Positions 29,895 to 37,903 of a stretch of 56,288 nt of DNA are shown piece by piece (the first letter of the stretch is position 1; each line of letters opens with the position of its first letter). The DNA comes from an uncultured Oleispira sp. Its GTDB lineage: Bacteria; Pseudomonadota; Gammaproteobacteria; Pseudomonadales; Oceanobacteraceae. The DNA lies in NCBI GenBank assembly GCA_913019965.1, contig CAJVZR010000020.1:1-56288 (forward strand), written 5' to 3'. The position numbers and the translations under genes were made by a program. The notes beneath the pieces were generated by a model. That model worked only from the letters and a program-made list of their open reading frames with translations. It did no database searches and was not told the DNA's origin.

Positions 29895-30855
29895 ACCACT
29901 CAGCGCACTGGCATTGATCAGCTCAAGCCTTTTATTCAGCGGCTGCACCGCTAATCAACAAGATAGTCTATTTGATAGTGTCATCGGTCTAGCCCGTGAT
30001 AGTGTCGGCTTAGAAGTTAAAACCGCTACTGCTGGGGATGTAGAATTAACCTATATGGAGCGCCCAAGTACACTTGCGGAGAGTGCTGAAAGCATCCTGT
30101 TATTACATGGATTTTCAGCAAACAAAGACAATTGGATACGATTCACAAAAGCGTTGGATGAAAAGTACCATGTGATTGCCGTTGATTTAGCCGGCCACGG
30201 GGATTCTGAAAAGCAATTATCTACAGATTATGACTTGATTAAACAAGCCGAGCGCTTAGATTCGCTAATGACGTCTTTAGGCATCAATCGTTTTCACATT
30301 GCCGGCAACTCAATGGGAGGGGCTATTAGCGCGATCTATAGCCTAAACCATCCAGACAAAGTCAAAAGCTTAACCTTAATTGATGCGGCTGGAGTTGATG
30401 GCTCTGAGCCGAGCGAGTTCTATCAGGCACTGGCCAAAGGTGGTAACCCACTAATTGCGACGGATGAAGAGAGCTTTGAATACCGCATGAACTTCACGAT
30501 GAGCCAACCACCACTATTACCTTGGCCTTTGCGCCCTGCCTTTATCCGTAAAACGATGGCGCGAGTTGATATTAATCAAAAAATCTTCACTGATATGATC
30601 GCGACCAAGCAACGCTTGATCGACAATAACTTTCAGCAATCAATCCAAGCAACAATTGCGGAACGTCAGTTGCCTACTTTGATCATGTGGGGTAAAGAAG
30701 ATCGAGTATTAGACGTATCAGCGGTTGCTGCGTTTAAAGAAATCATTCCAGATGCCAGCGTTCATATTTTTGACGGTGTTGGCCATCTACCTATGGTTGA
30801 AATTCCTAATGAAAGTGCAGAAGTTTATCAGCAGTTTTTATCCACCGTAGAATAG
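29878..30855 (+). CDS. Alpha/beta-hydrolase lipoprotein (lipase/esterase type)
   Basis: A putative outer- or inner-membrane lipoprotein of 325 aa. The signal peptide MIKIIKPLSALALISSSLLF ends in a lipobox SGC with Cys23. The hydrolase domain has LLLHGFSANKDNW (oxyanion), DLAGHGDS, the nucleophile Ser in AGNSMGGAIS, an Asp in WGKEDRVLD and a His in GVGHLPMVE. It resembles Moraxella/Psychrobacter-type Lip3 and monoacylglycerol lipases, so acyl-ester hydrolysis is likely. The frame opens at 29848, but the ATG at 29878 gives a proper signal peptide. It overlaps the preceding gene by 17 bases. Confidence 0.87.
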   Translation: MIKIIKPLSALALISSSLLFSGCTANQQDSLFDSVIGLARDSVGLEVKTATAGDVELTYMERPSTLAESAESILLLHGFSANKDNWIRFTKALDEKYHVIAVDLAGHGDSEKQLSTDYDLIKQAERLDSLMTSLGINRFHIAGNSMGGAISAIYSLNHPDKVKSLTLIDAAGVDGSEPSEFYQALAKGGNPLIATDEESFEYRMNFTMSQPPLLPWPLRPAFIRKTMARVDINQKIFTDMIATKQRLIDNNFQQSIQATIAERQLPTLIMWGKEDRVLDVSAVAAFKEIIPDASVHIFDGVGHLPMVEIPNESAEVYQQFLSTVE

Positions 30856-30868
30856 TTTTGAGTAAAAA

Positions 30869-30920
30869 CCCTGTTTGATAGCGACTCAATAGAGCGTATT
30901 TAGGCCGCTATTAAACAGGG
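30869..30920 (-). terminator. Hairpin spanning the arfA stop codon
   Basis: A 15-base arm at 30906-30920 pairs with 30869-30883 with one mismatch (A-C on the arfA RNA). The 22-base loop contains the arfA TAA (30902-30900). A run of five T follows on the minus strand (complement of 30864-30868). It is therefore both a Rho-independent terminator and a potential RNase III substrate within the coding sequence. On the plus strand the same hairpin follows the hydrolase gene. Confidence 0.85.
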
Positions 30921-31076
30921 CTCTTGCCCATGTTTGGATTTACGAGTGTAGGCACCCTTACCTTTTTTAGCCTTAACGACCTGCTGTCGATACACCTTAG
31001 ATGTCACGAGTGCTGCCAGATGATTATGTTTGATTTTGCCGCGACCTAAATCTACGGATTCACTTTTTTTATCCAT
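30900..31076 (-). CDS. arfA: Alternative ribosome-rescue factor ArfA
   Basis: A 58-codon gene on the minus strand. The product starts MDKKSESVDLGRGKIKHNHL and contains the ArfA core: GKIKxN near residue 13, then VYRQQVVKAKKGKGAYTRK and SKHGQEP. ArfA recruits release factor 2 to ribosomes stalled on messages lacking a stop codon and backs up tmRNA. E. coli ArfA is 72 aa and its active form about 55, so the length fits. AGAG lies about 7 bases before the ATG. The last codons (from about Pro53) lie in a strong hairpin with the stop codon in its loop. In E. coli, RNase III or termination in the equivalent hairpin yields a non-stop arfA message whose product is tagged by tmRNA, so ArfA appears only when tmRNA fails. 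Confidence 0.92.
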   Translation of the reverse strand: MDKKSESVDLGRGKIKHNHLAALVTSKVYRQQVVKAKKGKGAYTRKSKHGQEPCLIAA

Positions 31077-31137
31077 TATTTTCTCTTTAATTTTTCTTTA
31101 ATATTTTCTTTATAACCTTAACGAAATGTCTCTCTAA

Positions 31138-31159
31138 TTCGTATCACCAAGAATACGAA
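31138..31159. repeat. Short inverted repeat upstream of arfA
   Basis: TTCGTAT and ATACGAA (7 bases each) flank an 8-base spacer, between the arfA start and the REC-EAL gene. The size and position would suit an operator or a small hairpin in a leader, but no known site is matched. Confidence 0.35.
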
Positions 31160-31323
31160 CGCTCTATACTACGCGAGAATGATCCATCCGCGCCACCCAA
31201 TCAGGAATACCTTCTAAACAGAGCTCAATCCATAACAGCTCGTTATAACCACACAATAGATAAGTCTTCTATTTACATCTATGCTTAATACATCAATGTG
31301 TCGGCGATCATTAAGGGATGTGA

Positions 31324-32538
31324 ATGAGCAAACATAATTTCAATACCATCATTGTCGATGACTCTAAATCAATAAGAATTGTTCTTGATGCCAGCTTATC
31401 TCAATTGGGTATCGAGAACATTACTCACTGCAGTACTGGCCGCCAGGCGTTAGATACAATCAATGATGACCCTAATTATTACCAACTCATTTTCATTGAT
31501 TTAAATATGCCAGAAATGGACGGCATGGAGCTTATTCGCCATTTGGGTAAGCAAGGTTTTAAAGGCCGCGTAGTGATAATATCGGGAATGGAAGAAAGAG
31601 TGATTAACCTCGCCGCGGAGATTGCCCGCCAACACAAGGTTCACTTAATCGGCAATATCATTAAGCCGATCAGTTTTACAGAGCTGCAACATACCCTGAC
31701 CAAGCTGCATTATTTCAATGAGCATTTAACCACCCCTCAAACATCACTGTCTAAAGCTGAAATTGAACTTGCCATCCATGAGCAACGAATCTTGCCCTAT
31801 TACCAACCTAAAGTAGATAGCAAGAAAAACCAAGTCCATAGCATTGAGGTATTAGCCAGAATCGATAATCCTGGGAAAGGCAATAATATCCTCCCCGCTC
31901 GATTTATTAACTGCGCGGAAGATCATGATCTCATTGATATTATTACTTCACAGCTTCTTGAAAAGGCCATTAAAGACTTCGCTGAATTAAAACAAGCATT
32001 CGGTCATTCTCTTACCCTATCTTTTAACTTATCACCGATCCAGCTAGAGGATTTAACAACTCCTACTCGCCTCAATCAATTATTTAAGCAGCATGAGATT
32101 CAGCCTGAAGAAATTATTATTGAAGTAACTGAAGAACTGGCGTTGCAAACACCGAATCAACTAGAGACGTTAAACCGCTTACGCATTTGGGGCTATGGCA
32201 TTGCCCTCGACGATTTTGGCACCGGCTTTACCAATGTAACCCAGCTAAAGCAGCTGCCCTTCAGTGAAATTAAAATTGACCGTAGCTTTATAACCAATAT
32301 TCACAATGACCATTTCTCACAGGTCATTTGCAATACCTTGATTGATATTGCCAAGGAATATCAAGTGGAATTAGTTGCAGAAGGTATCGAGTCTCATGAT
32401 GAGTACCTTTATTTAAAAAATCTGAATGCGCCGATGCTACTACAAGGCTATTTAATTTCTAAACCTAAACAAAAAAATGAACTCATCCGCTGGTTCCATA
32501 ACTGGAAAAAAATGTCAGAAGCGAAAGTTGAGGGCTGA
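31324..32538 (+). CDS. Response regulator with EAL c-di-GMP phosphodiesterase domain
   Basis: A 404-aa cytoplasmic regulator. The receiver domain (about 7-130) has acidic residues Asp12/13, phospho-acceptor Asp59 (IDLNMPEMDG) and Lys114 (IKP). The EAL domain (about 143-390) reads EVL (175-177) instead of EAL. It keeps the catalytic set: Asn in SFNLSP (about 235), Glu in EVTEE, Asp296/297 in DDFGTG, Lys317 in EIKIDRSF, Glu353 in AEGIES and Gln374. It should hydrolyse c-di-GMP to pGpG under control of a histidine kinase that is not adjacent. AGGG precedes the ATG. Its end faces the DUF3565 gene 10 bases away. Confidence 0.9.
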   Translation: MSKHNFNTIIVDDSKSIRIVLDASLSQLGIENITHCSTGRQALDTINDDPNYYQLIFIDLNMPEMDGMELIRHLGKQGFKGRVVIISGMEERVINLAAEIARQHKVHLIGNIIKPISFTELQHTLTKLHYFNEHLTTPQTSLSKAEIELAIHEQRILPYYQPKVDSKKNQVHSIEVLARIDNPGKGNNILPARFINCAEDHDLIDIITSQLLEKAIKDFAELKQAFGHSLTLSFNLSPIQLEDLTTPTRLNQLFKQHEIQPEEIIIEVTEELALQTPNQLETLNRLRIWGYGIALDDFGTGFTNVTQLKQLPFSEIKIDRSFITNIHNDHFSQVICNTLIDIAKEYQVELVAEGIESHDEYLYLKNLNAPMLLQGYLISKPKQKNELIRWFHNWKKMSEAKVEG

Positions 32539-32548
32539 AGGTTAAAAG

Positions 32549-32755
32549 TTAAACAACATCTCGCTTCTCACCTAAATCACACTTCTTACATTCAAGCTCA
32601 AAACCTAGCATTGAATCTCTTCCCTCCTGACTTGTAACCCAAATACGATTTACCCAAGGTGGGTCATGGCGTACATGCTGAAAATGACCACAGGATAAGC
32701 GAGCGACCCAATGATCTTCTTCATCTTTGTGGTAGCCAACAATACCTTGCTTCAT
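32549..32755 (-). CDS. DUF3565 small protein
   Basis: A 68-aa protein (MKQGIVGYHKDEEDHWVARL) with CGHFQHVRHDPPW and a C-terminal CxxC (ECKKCDLGE), matching the DUF3565 family known in Pseudomonas and relatives. The Cys/His pattern suggests metal binding, but function is unknown. GGAG lies 5 bases before the ATG at 32755; the longer open frame up to 32776 overlaps the end of the kinase gene and is less likely. It follows the leucine-rich-repeat kinase gene by 10 bases, so the two are probably one transcript. Confidence 0.82.
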   Translation of the reverse strand: MKQGIVGYHKDEEDHWVARLSCGHFQHVRHDPPWVNRIWVTSQEGRDSMLGFELECKKCDLGEKRDVV

Positions 32756-32765
32756 ATACTCTCCG

Positions 32766-34190
32766 TCATTTCTCAAACGACAGACTAGAAACCCTAACCT
32801 GGCCGGATATTAACTGCTGATATACATCATCAAAGCTAGGACGCATTGCAGTATTTTCCTGCATGCAATCTATTGCCAACTTAACCAAAAGCTGAGTACC
32901 CTCATCTTCCTCAGGCTTTTTAATTAACAATAATAAATCATCAATTAAGCAGCCTAAAGCTCGGATCTCGATACGCTCCATCGCTTCTTTTTGTAACAGT
33001 GGTAAATAGGATAAATTCGTCGCTGCACCAAAATCGCCAAGCAATAGCTCACCTTTTTCATTAATCATTGTATTGTGAGCATATATATCACCATGGCTAA
33101 CTTGCCTACTATGCATATGCGCCAGGGTCTCAACCATTTGTTTTGCGAACTGAGCGATGAGACCTGAATCAAACTCGGTGTCTTTGACAAAAGTATCGCG
33201 CGTGCACGTTTGCAACGAAGGTGGCAGCCCTAAATTAAAATAATCTTGAGAAATAAGCTCCATAACTAGACCCAGTGTTTTCTCAGCATCCTTTTGATCT
33301 AATTGAGCAACTACCTTAATTAAATGGTTATGCTCTCCCGTCGTTAAACAACAGTCTAATTCATCTTGAGGATAGCCATCGCTAGTAACATCCCCTTTGA
33401 ATATCTTGACTGCAATATTCGTATCGGTATTTTCCAAGGTCTCAGGTTGATTAAGCCACTTTGCTCGATAAATAAATCCCGAGGCCCCTTCGCCAATTAA
33501 TTCTCCGAGTTCAATATCGGTTAATGGGACTTCGACAATACGACTCAAATTCCCATTACTCGAATTAACGCTACGGGCTTCACCACAACCATCAATACGA
33601 TCTGTGCGATTAAAGACATTGCCAGAAAAAGCCAACCAAGATAATTTAGGTAATTGAAATAACCAATCAGGCATAGATGTTAGTTGATTGGCTGATAACC
33701 TCGCCAACTCTAAATTTTTACACTCCGTCATGCTTTCTGGCAGCGAGGTTAAGCAATTACCCGCTAATGCCAATTTCTGTAGGCGATGAAGCTTGCCCAT
33801 CGAATCGGGCAAATTTTCAATTTTATTATCGGTAAGAATCAGCCAGCGCGTATTTATCGGCAATACATCCTCATCAACTCGGACAACTCGATTGGACTTA
33901 AAACTGATCATTTCAAGCTTGGGACAACGAGCCAGTACCGCGGGGATATGATCAAAGTCATTATTCGATAAAAATAGAATCCGTAGCTCGGTAAATTGAT
34001 CGAGATTTGAGGGCAGCTCAGATAAGCGATTATTCGATAAATCTAGGATTTCCAATGAGTCCACATGATCAAAAGCTTCTTCTGGAAATGTGGTTAATTC
34101 CTCAGATACCTGCAAACGCTTTATCACCTCAGACTGTAACGGTATATTCGATTTAGCTTGGATAGGAGATGATGTGTTTGAAGACTGCAT
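32766..34190 (-). CDS. Leucine-rich-repeat protein kinase
   Basis: A 474-aa soluble protein with two parts. Residues about 45-195 hold six or more leucine-rich repeats of about 23 residues (LEILDLSNNRLSELP, LRILFLSNNDFDHIP, LQKLALAGNCLTSLP). Residues about 225-460 form a Ser/Thr/Tyr-type kinase domain: glycine loop GEGASG (233-238), ATP-binding Lys262 in AVKIFK, catalytic loop HGDIYAHN (Asp368, Asn373) and DFG at 386-388. The HxD is HGD rather than HRD, and the activation segment is short. There is no signal peptide or membrane segment. This architecture is known in other bacteria, but its targets are largely uncharacterised. It is divergent from proS and followed by DUF3565. Confidence 0.9.
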   Translation of the reverse strand: MQSSNTSSPIQAKSNIPLQSEVIKRLQVSEELTTFPEEAFDHVDSLEILDLSNNRLSELPSNLDQFTELRILFLSNNDFDHIPAVLARCPKLEMISFKSNRVVRVDEDVLPINTRWLILTDNKIENLPDSMGKLHRLQKLALAGNCLTSLPESMTECKNLELARLSANQLTSMPDWLFQLPKLSWLAFSGNVFNRTDRIDGCGEARSVNSSNGNLSRIVEVPLTDIELGELIGEGASGFIYRAKWLNQPETLENTDTNIAVKIFKGDVTSDGYPQDELDCCLTTGEHNHLIKVVAQLDQKDAEKTLGLVMELISQDYFNLGLPPSLQTCTRDTFVKDTEFDSGLIAQFAKQMVETLAHMHSRQVSHGDIYAHNTMINEKGELLLGDFGAATNLSYLPLLQKEAMERIEIRALGCLIDDLLLLIKKPEEDEGTQLLVKLAIDCMQENTAMRPSFDDVYQQLISGQVRVSSLSFEK

Positions 34191-34410
34191 AGATGACTGC
34201 CAAGGGACTCAAAGTAGGAAAAGTAGTAAATAGAAGCGGCTATATTTCGCGGCTATTCTAAAGCAATGTCATGCTTAACACAGCTTATATCTACCTCTTA
34301 GAGACCATTAGGCTGAACATATCGCCGAACGAGACCCGATAGTGATTGGCGCAAGCAGAGAAAAGCATTAGAATTCGACCATCAGATATACCCTATTAAG
34401 AGTCTCAACT

Positions 34411-36165
34411 ATGCGCGCTACCCAATTCCTCATCGCTACCGTAAAAGAAACCCCTACGGATGCCGTTGTCATCAGCCACCAGCTGATGTTGCGAGCCGGC
34501 ATGATTCGTAAGCTGGCCTCAGGTTTATACACCTGGTTACCCCTTGGTTTACGCACGTTACGCAAGGTCGAAGGGATCGTTCGCGAAGAAATGAATAAGG
34601 CGGATGGCCTTGAAGTATTAATGCCCGCCGTGCAGCCTGCTGAACTATGGCAAGAAACGGGGCGCTGGTTTCAATACGGTGGAGAATTACTTCGAGTTAA
34701 AGATCGCCATGGCCGCGACTTCTGCGTAGGCCCAACCCACGAAGAAGTTATTACCGACCTAGCGCGTAATGAGCTTTCTAGCTATAAACAACTACCGGTT
34801 ACCTTCTATCAGGTACAGACTAAATTCCGTGATGAAACTCGCCCACGTTTTGGCGTGATGCGCTCTCGTGAATTTATAATGAAAGACGCTTATTCGTTCC
34901 ATGCTGACCAAGATAGCTTGAACGAGACGTATGACAAAATGCATGGCGCTTACTCCAATATATTCAACCGCTTTGGTTTAGATTTCCGCCCGGTTGATGC
35001 CGATACCGGTTCGATCGGTGGTGCTAAATCTCACGAATTCCATGTTCTAGCTCAATCGGGTGAAGACGATATCGCCTTCTCTGATAGCTCTGATTTTGCG
35101 GCGAACGTTGAATTGGCAGAAGCCTTGGCTCCTACCGGCGATCGCCCTGTGGCAAGCGCTGAATTAACCACTATTGATACTCCTGATACTCATAGTATCG
35201 ACGACGTATGTTCTTTATTAGCGGTTGAAACGAGCAAAGTCGTTAAAACCTTGATCGTTTTAGGAGCTCAAACAGAAGCACAAATAGAAGCCAAAGAAGC
35301 GGCTCCTCTGGTTGCTCTCGTCATTCGTGGTGACCACGAACTTAACGAAATCAAAGCTGAGAAAATAGCTCAAGTGGCCGAGCCACTAACATTTGCTAGC
35401 GATGCTCAAATTCGTGACCTTGTTGGAGCAGGCACTGGCTCTCTAGGTCCTATCGGTTTAATCGATAAAGGCATCGAAGTGTTTGTTGATCGTAGCGCTG
35501 CTCATTGTGCTGATTTTGTTTGTGGTGCCAATCAAGATGATAAGCACGTTACCGGCGCTAACTGGGACCGAGATGCGAACTTTACCGAAGTTGCCGATTT
35601 ACGTAATGTGCTTGCCGGTGACCCAAGCCCATGCGGACAAGGTAACATCGAAATAAAACGCGGCATCGAAGTCGGCCATATCTTCCAACTAGGAACTAAA
35701 TATTCAGAGGCACTAAAGGCGTCTGTTTTAGACCAAAATGGTAAAGATAAAACCATGACCATGGGTTGTTATGGTATCGGTATTAGCCGAGTTGTAGCAG
35801 CCGCCATTGAGCAGAACTATGACGATAATGGTATTATCTGGCCAGATGCTATTGCACCCTTCACTCTAGGTATCGTGCCTATGGGCGCTCACAAATCAGA
35901 AGCCGTGCGTGAAAAATCAGAAGCCTTGTATGCCGAACTTAAAAGCTTAGGCATCGATGTATTCTTTGATGATCGCGATAAAAAGACCAGCCCAGGGGTG
36001 AAATTCGCCGATATGGAGCTGATGGGCTTACCGCATCGTATCGTCATCAGCGACCGCGGTCTGGAAGCGGGTACTATTGAATATAAGCATCGTCGCGCCA
36101 CGGATAAGCAAGAGATTGCCGTTGCCGACATCGTTGAATTCTTAACCAATGCAATCGAAGCTTAA
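34411..36165 (+). CDS. proS: Prolyl-tRNA synthetase
   Basis: A class II aminoacyl-tRNA synthetase charging tRNA-Pro. At 584 aa it is the bacterial type with a YbaK-like editing insertion between motifs 2 and 3. N-terminal features include [26 protein letters not shown], then [14 protein letters not shown], and motif 2 around [19 protein letters not shown]. The editing domain runs about 240-380 ([26 protein letters not shown]), then the catalytic motif 3 region [16 protein letters not shown] and the anticodon-binding domain. TAAGAG is the only ribosome-binding-like element before the ATG. It is transcribed with a lytic transglycosylase 3 bases later. Confidence 0.96.
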   Translation: MRATQFLIATVKETPTDAVVISHQLMLRAGMIRKLASGLYTWLPLGLRTLRKVEGIVREEMNKADGLEVLMPAVQPAELWQETGRWFQYGGELLRVKDRHGRDFCVGPTHEEVITDLARNELSSYKQLPVTFYQVQTKFRDETRPRFGVMRSREFIMKDAYSFHADQDSLNETYDKMHGAYSNIFNRFGLDFRPVDADTGSIGGAKSHEFHVLAQSGEDDIAFSDSSDFAANVELAEALAPTGDRPVASAELTTIDTPDTHSIDDVCSLLAVETSKVVKTLIVLGAQTEAQIEAKEAAPLVALVIRGDHELNEIKAEKIAQVAEPLTFASDAQIRDLVGAGTGSLGPIGLIDKGIEVFVDRSAAHCADFVCGANQDDKHVTGANWDRDANFTEVADLRNVLAGDPSPCGQGNIEIKRGIEVGHIFQLGTKYSEALKASVLDQNGKDKTMTMGCYGIGISRVVAAAIEQNYDDNGIIWPDAIAPFTLGIVPMGAHKSEAVREKSEALYAELKSLGIDVFFDDRDKKTSPGVKFADMELMGLPHRIVISDRGLEAGTIEYKHRRATDKQEIAVADIVEFLTNAIEA

Positions 36166-36168
36166 ATA

Positions 36169-36813
36169 ATGCTTAATCGGTGGTGGCAATTAATCTGCGA
36201 TACTTCATGGCTAAAGATAATACTCACTTTAGTTATGTTGTGCGGATTCTTTCCTGCCACCAGCTTGGCCAAAAGCCAACAAATTCCGCAAAAATCTGAA
36301 GCCAAACAACTGATTGATCAAGATCTAAAAACCGCATTGATTAAAGCAGTGTCTGACGCTGATAGTTTCGCTGATGAGTTTGATGCCCAAGTTTGGTTAG
36401 TCGACATGTCGGCAAGACTTAAACGCTACATCAAAGACCCCAAAAAACGCCTAAATTTACTGCGTATGGTTCACCAAGAGGCAACTCGCGCGGGTCTTTC
36501 TCCCGAACTAGTAATCTCAGTTATTCATGTTGAGAGTGCATTTAATCCTTATGCGGTTTCATATGTTGGCGCGCAAGGTTTAATGCAAGTCATGCCTTTT
36601 TGGAAAAAAGAACTTGGACGTGGTGACGATAACTTAATTAATACCGCAACGAATTTGCGTTATGGCTGTACGATCCTAAAACATTATTTGAAACGTGAGA
36701 AAGGCGACTGGATCAGAGCCCTCGCCCGTTATAACGGCAGTTTAGGGCGCACAAAGTATCCTGAGAAAGTAATGAATTTCTGGCAAAAATACTGGTTCGT
36801 CGATCACCAATAA
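36169..36813 (+). CDS. Lytic transglycosylase, SLT/MltE-like
   Basis: A 214-aa envelope enzyme cleaving murein glycan strands. The signal segment is at about 15-34 (LKIILTLVMLCGFFPATSLA), followed by a helical linker and the SLT domain. Its catalytic Glu is about residue 122 in HVESAFNPYAVS, with GAQGLMQVMPFW at about 134 and ARYNGSLGR near the end. It sits directly after proS, a common pairing in Pseudomonas-like genomes. No lipobox is evident, so periplasmic or membrane-tethered. Confidence 0.9.
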   Translation: MLNRWWQLICDTSWLKIILTLVMLCGFFPATSLAKSQQIPQKSEAKQLIDQDLKTALIKAVSDADSFADEFDAQVWLVDMSARLKRYIKDPKKRLNLLRMVHQEATRAGLSPELVISVIHVESAFNPYAVSYVGAQGLMQVMPFWKKELGRGDDNLINTATNLRYGCTILKHYLKREKGDWIRALARYNGSLGRTKYPEKVMNFWQKYWFVDHQ

Positions 36814-36821
36814 TCTATTCC

Positions 36822-37184
36822 TCAAGCCACTCGATTCTCCATCATCAACTGCACATCAGCCACAACTTCAGCATTATTTTGATCTTCATACATAGATAAT
36901 AAACACGCTTCTAGTGCTTGCTGGCTTGAATTCAATGCATTGCGCGCAAGTTGGGTGGCCTCCATCGCTTCCATACCAAACACTGCATAACCGTCGGGGG
37001 ATTCCACCACATAAGGCCAGTTAAATTCATTAGCATAATGCTCAAGGGCACGGCGCATTATTTCTTTCTCTGGATCAGCGTCCAATAAATTTTTCAGGCA
37101 GGCCGAGATGTTGCGTTTTTCCGCTTCGGAGATTCCAGGGTGAGTTGTGACAAATGCAGCAAACGCATCAAATAAATTAATCAT
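36822..37184 (-). CDS. Conserved hypothetical protein
   Basis: A 120-aa mainly helical soluble protein (MINLFDAFAAFVTTHPGISE) with no recognised motif, signal peptide or cysteine cluster. It is acidic in the C-terminal half. It stands alone between the transglycosylase (convergent) and a terminator, so it appears to be a single-gene transcript. Function unknown. Confidence 0.65.
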   Translation of the reverse strand: MINLFDAFAAFVTTHPGISEAEKRNISACLKNLLDADPEKEIMRRALEHYANEFNWPYVVESPDGYAVFGMEAMEATQLARNALNSSQQALEACLLSMYEDQNNAEVVADVQLMMENRVA

Positions 37185-37210
37185 GGGATGCCTCAGTTAT
37201 TCAAGCCAGT

Positions 37211-37248
37211 AAAAAGGACCCCCAGTGCTACAGGACTGGAGTCTTTTT
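37211..37248. terminator. Bidirectional-looking terminator
   Basis: An A-rich start, then a stem pairing CCAGT with ACTGG plus outer GAC/GTC-type pairs and an 8-base loop, ending in TCTTTTT. On the minus strand it follows the thioredoxin-like gene by about 140 bases and precedes the small conserved gene, so it most likely ends the yihY-thioredoxin transcript. Confidence 0.7.
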
Positions 37249-37390
37249 AGTTTAAGACAGAATACTGAAAACTTTAGCTATTTTTTCCGAGTTTTAAGTT
37301 TGTTTAAGAATATGATGTTTGGGTTTAAATCATTATGTTTTAAAGCGATTCTCCCCAGATAATCAGAGGGGGGTTGGCATGCTTTATTCC

Positions 37391-37903
37391 TCATTTCATA
37401 CTATTTTTTTCTTTTTCGAGAGCCTTATGAAGGCCTTCAAGGTTCTGTGGTCCCCATAAAACGGTTGCTATTCGACCTTCAGGGGACATAATAATAGTCG
37501 CTGGTAAGCCTTTAACTTCCACTGTTTCCCATGCCTCTGGCCACTCAGTCAGCAGCGGAAATTGTATCGACATCTTTTCTTTTAACGATTTTAATTCTGC
37601 CTGCTCAAGCTCATCAAAGTTATAACCAATAAGCTGCACATCATTAGGATCTTGTAGAGCAAAAAATTGATTCAATTCAGGAATTTCTTGCCAGCATGGC
37701 TTGCACCACTCCGCCCAAATATTGATCACCCGCCATTGGCCTTGCCAGTTATTTCTTGGTGCATAATCTCCATCAACCAATTCAACCCCTTGATTAAACC
37801 AACCATCAAGAAGCCCCGTCTCTAATAAGGGCTTACAGGCGATTAATAGTAGACTCAGTGCCAATACCAGCACGGCTTGTATCCATTTATTTATCCAGTT
37901 CAT
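37391..37903 (-). CDS. Thioredoxin-like lipoprotein (TlpA/ResA type)
   Basis: A 170-aa envelope protein with a lipobox (LLLIAC) at the end of its signal peptide, then a thioredoxin domain with the redox site WCKPC (about 66-70) and a cis-Pro loop VKGLPATIIMSPEG. It resembles TlpA/ResA proteins that reduce disulfides, for example in cytochrome c maturation, although no cytochrome genes are close. The frame allows GTG at 37912 and ATGs at 37909 and 37903; the last gives a normal signal peptide. It overlaps the end of the YihY gene by 17 bases. Confidence 0.84.
   Translation of the reverse strand: MNWINKWIQAVLVLALSLLLIACKPLLETGLLDGWFNQGVELVDGDYAPRNNWQGQWRVINIWAEWCKPCWQEIPELNQFFALQDPNDVQLIGYNFDELEQAELKSLKEKMSIQFPLLTEWPEAWETVEVKGLPATIIMSPEGRIATVLWGPQNLEGLHKALEKEKNSMK

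Noticed and set aside
37353-37371. A CCCC...GGGG pairing as a terminator of the thioredoxin-like gene
   Set aside because: The stem is only four pairs and no T run follows on the minus strand; the better terminator is at 37211-37248.
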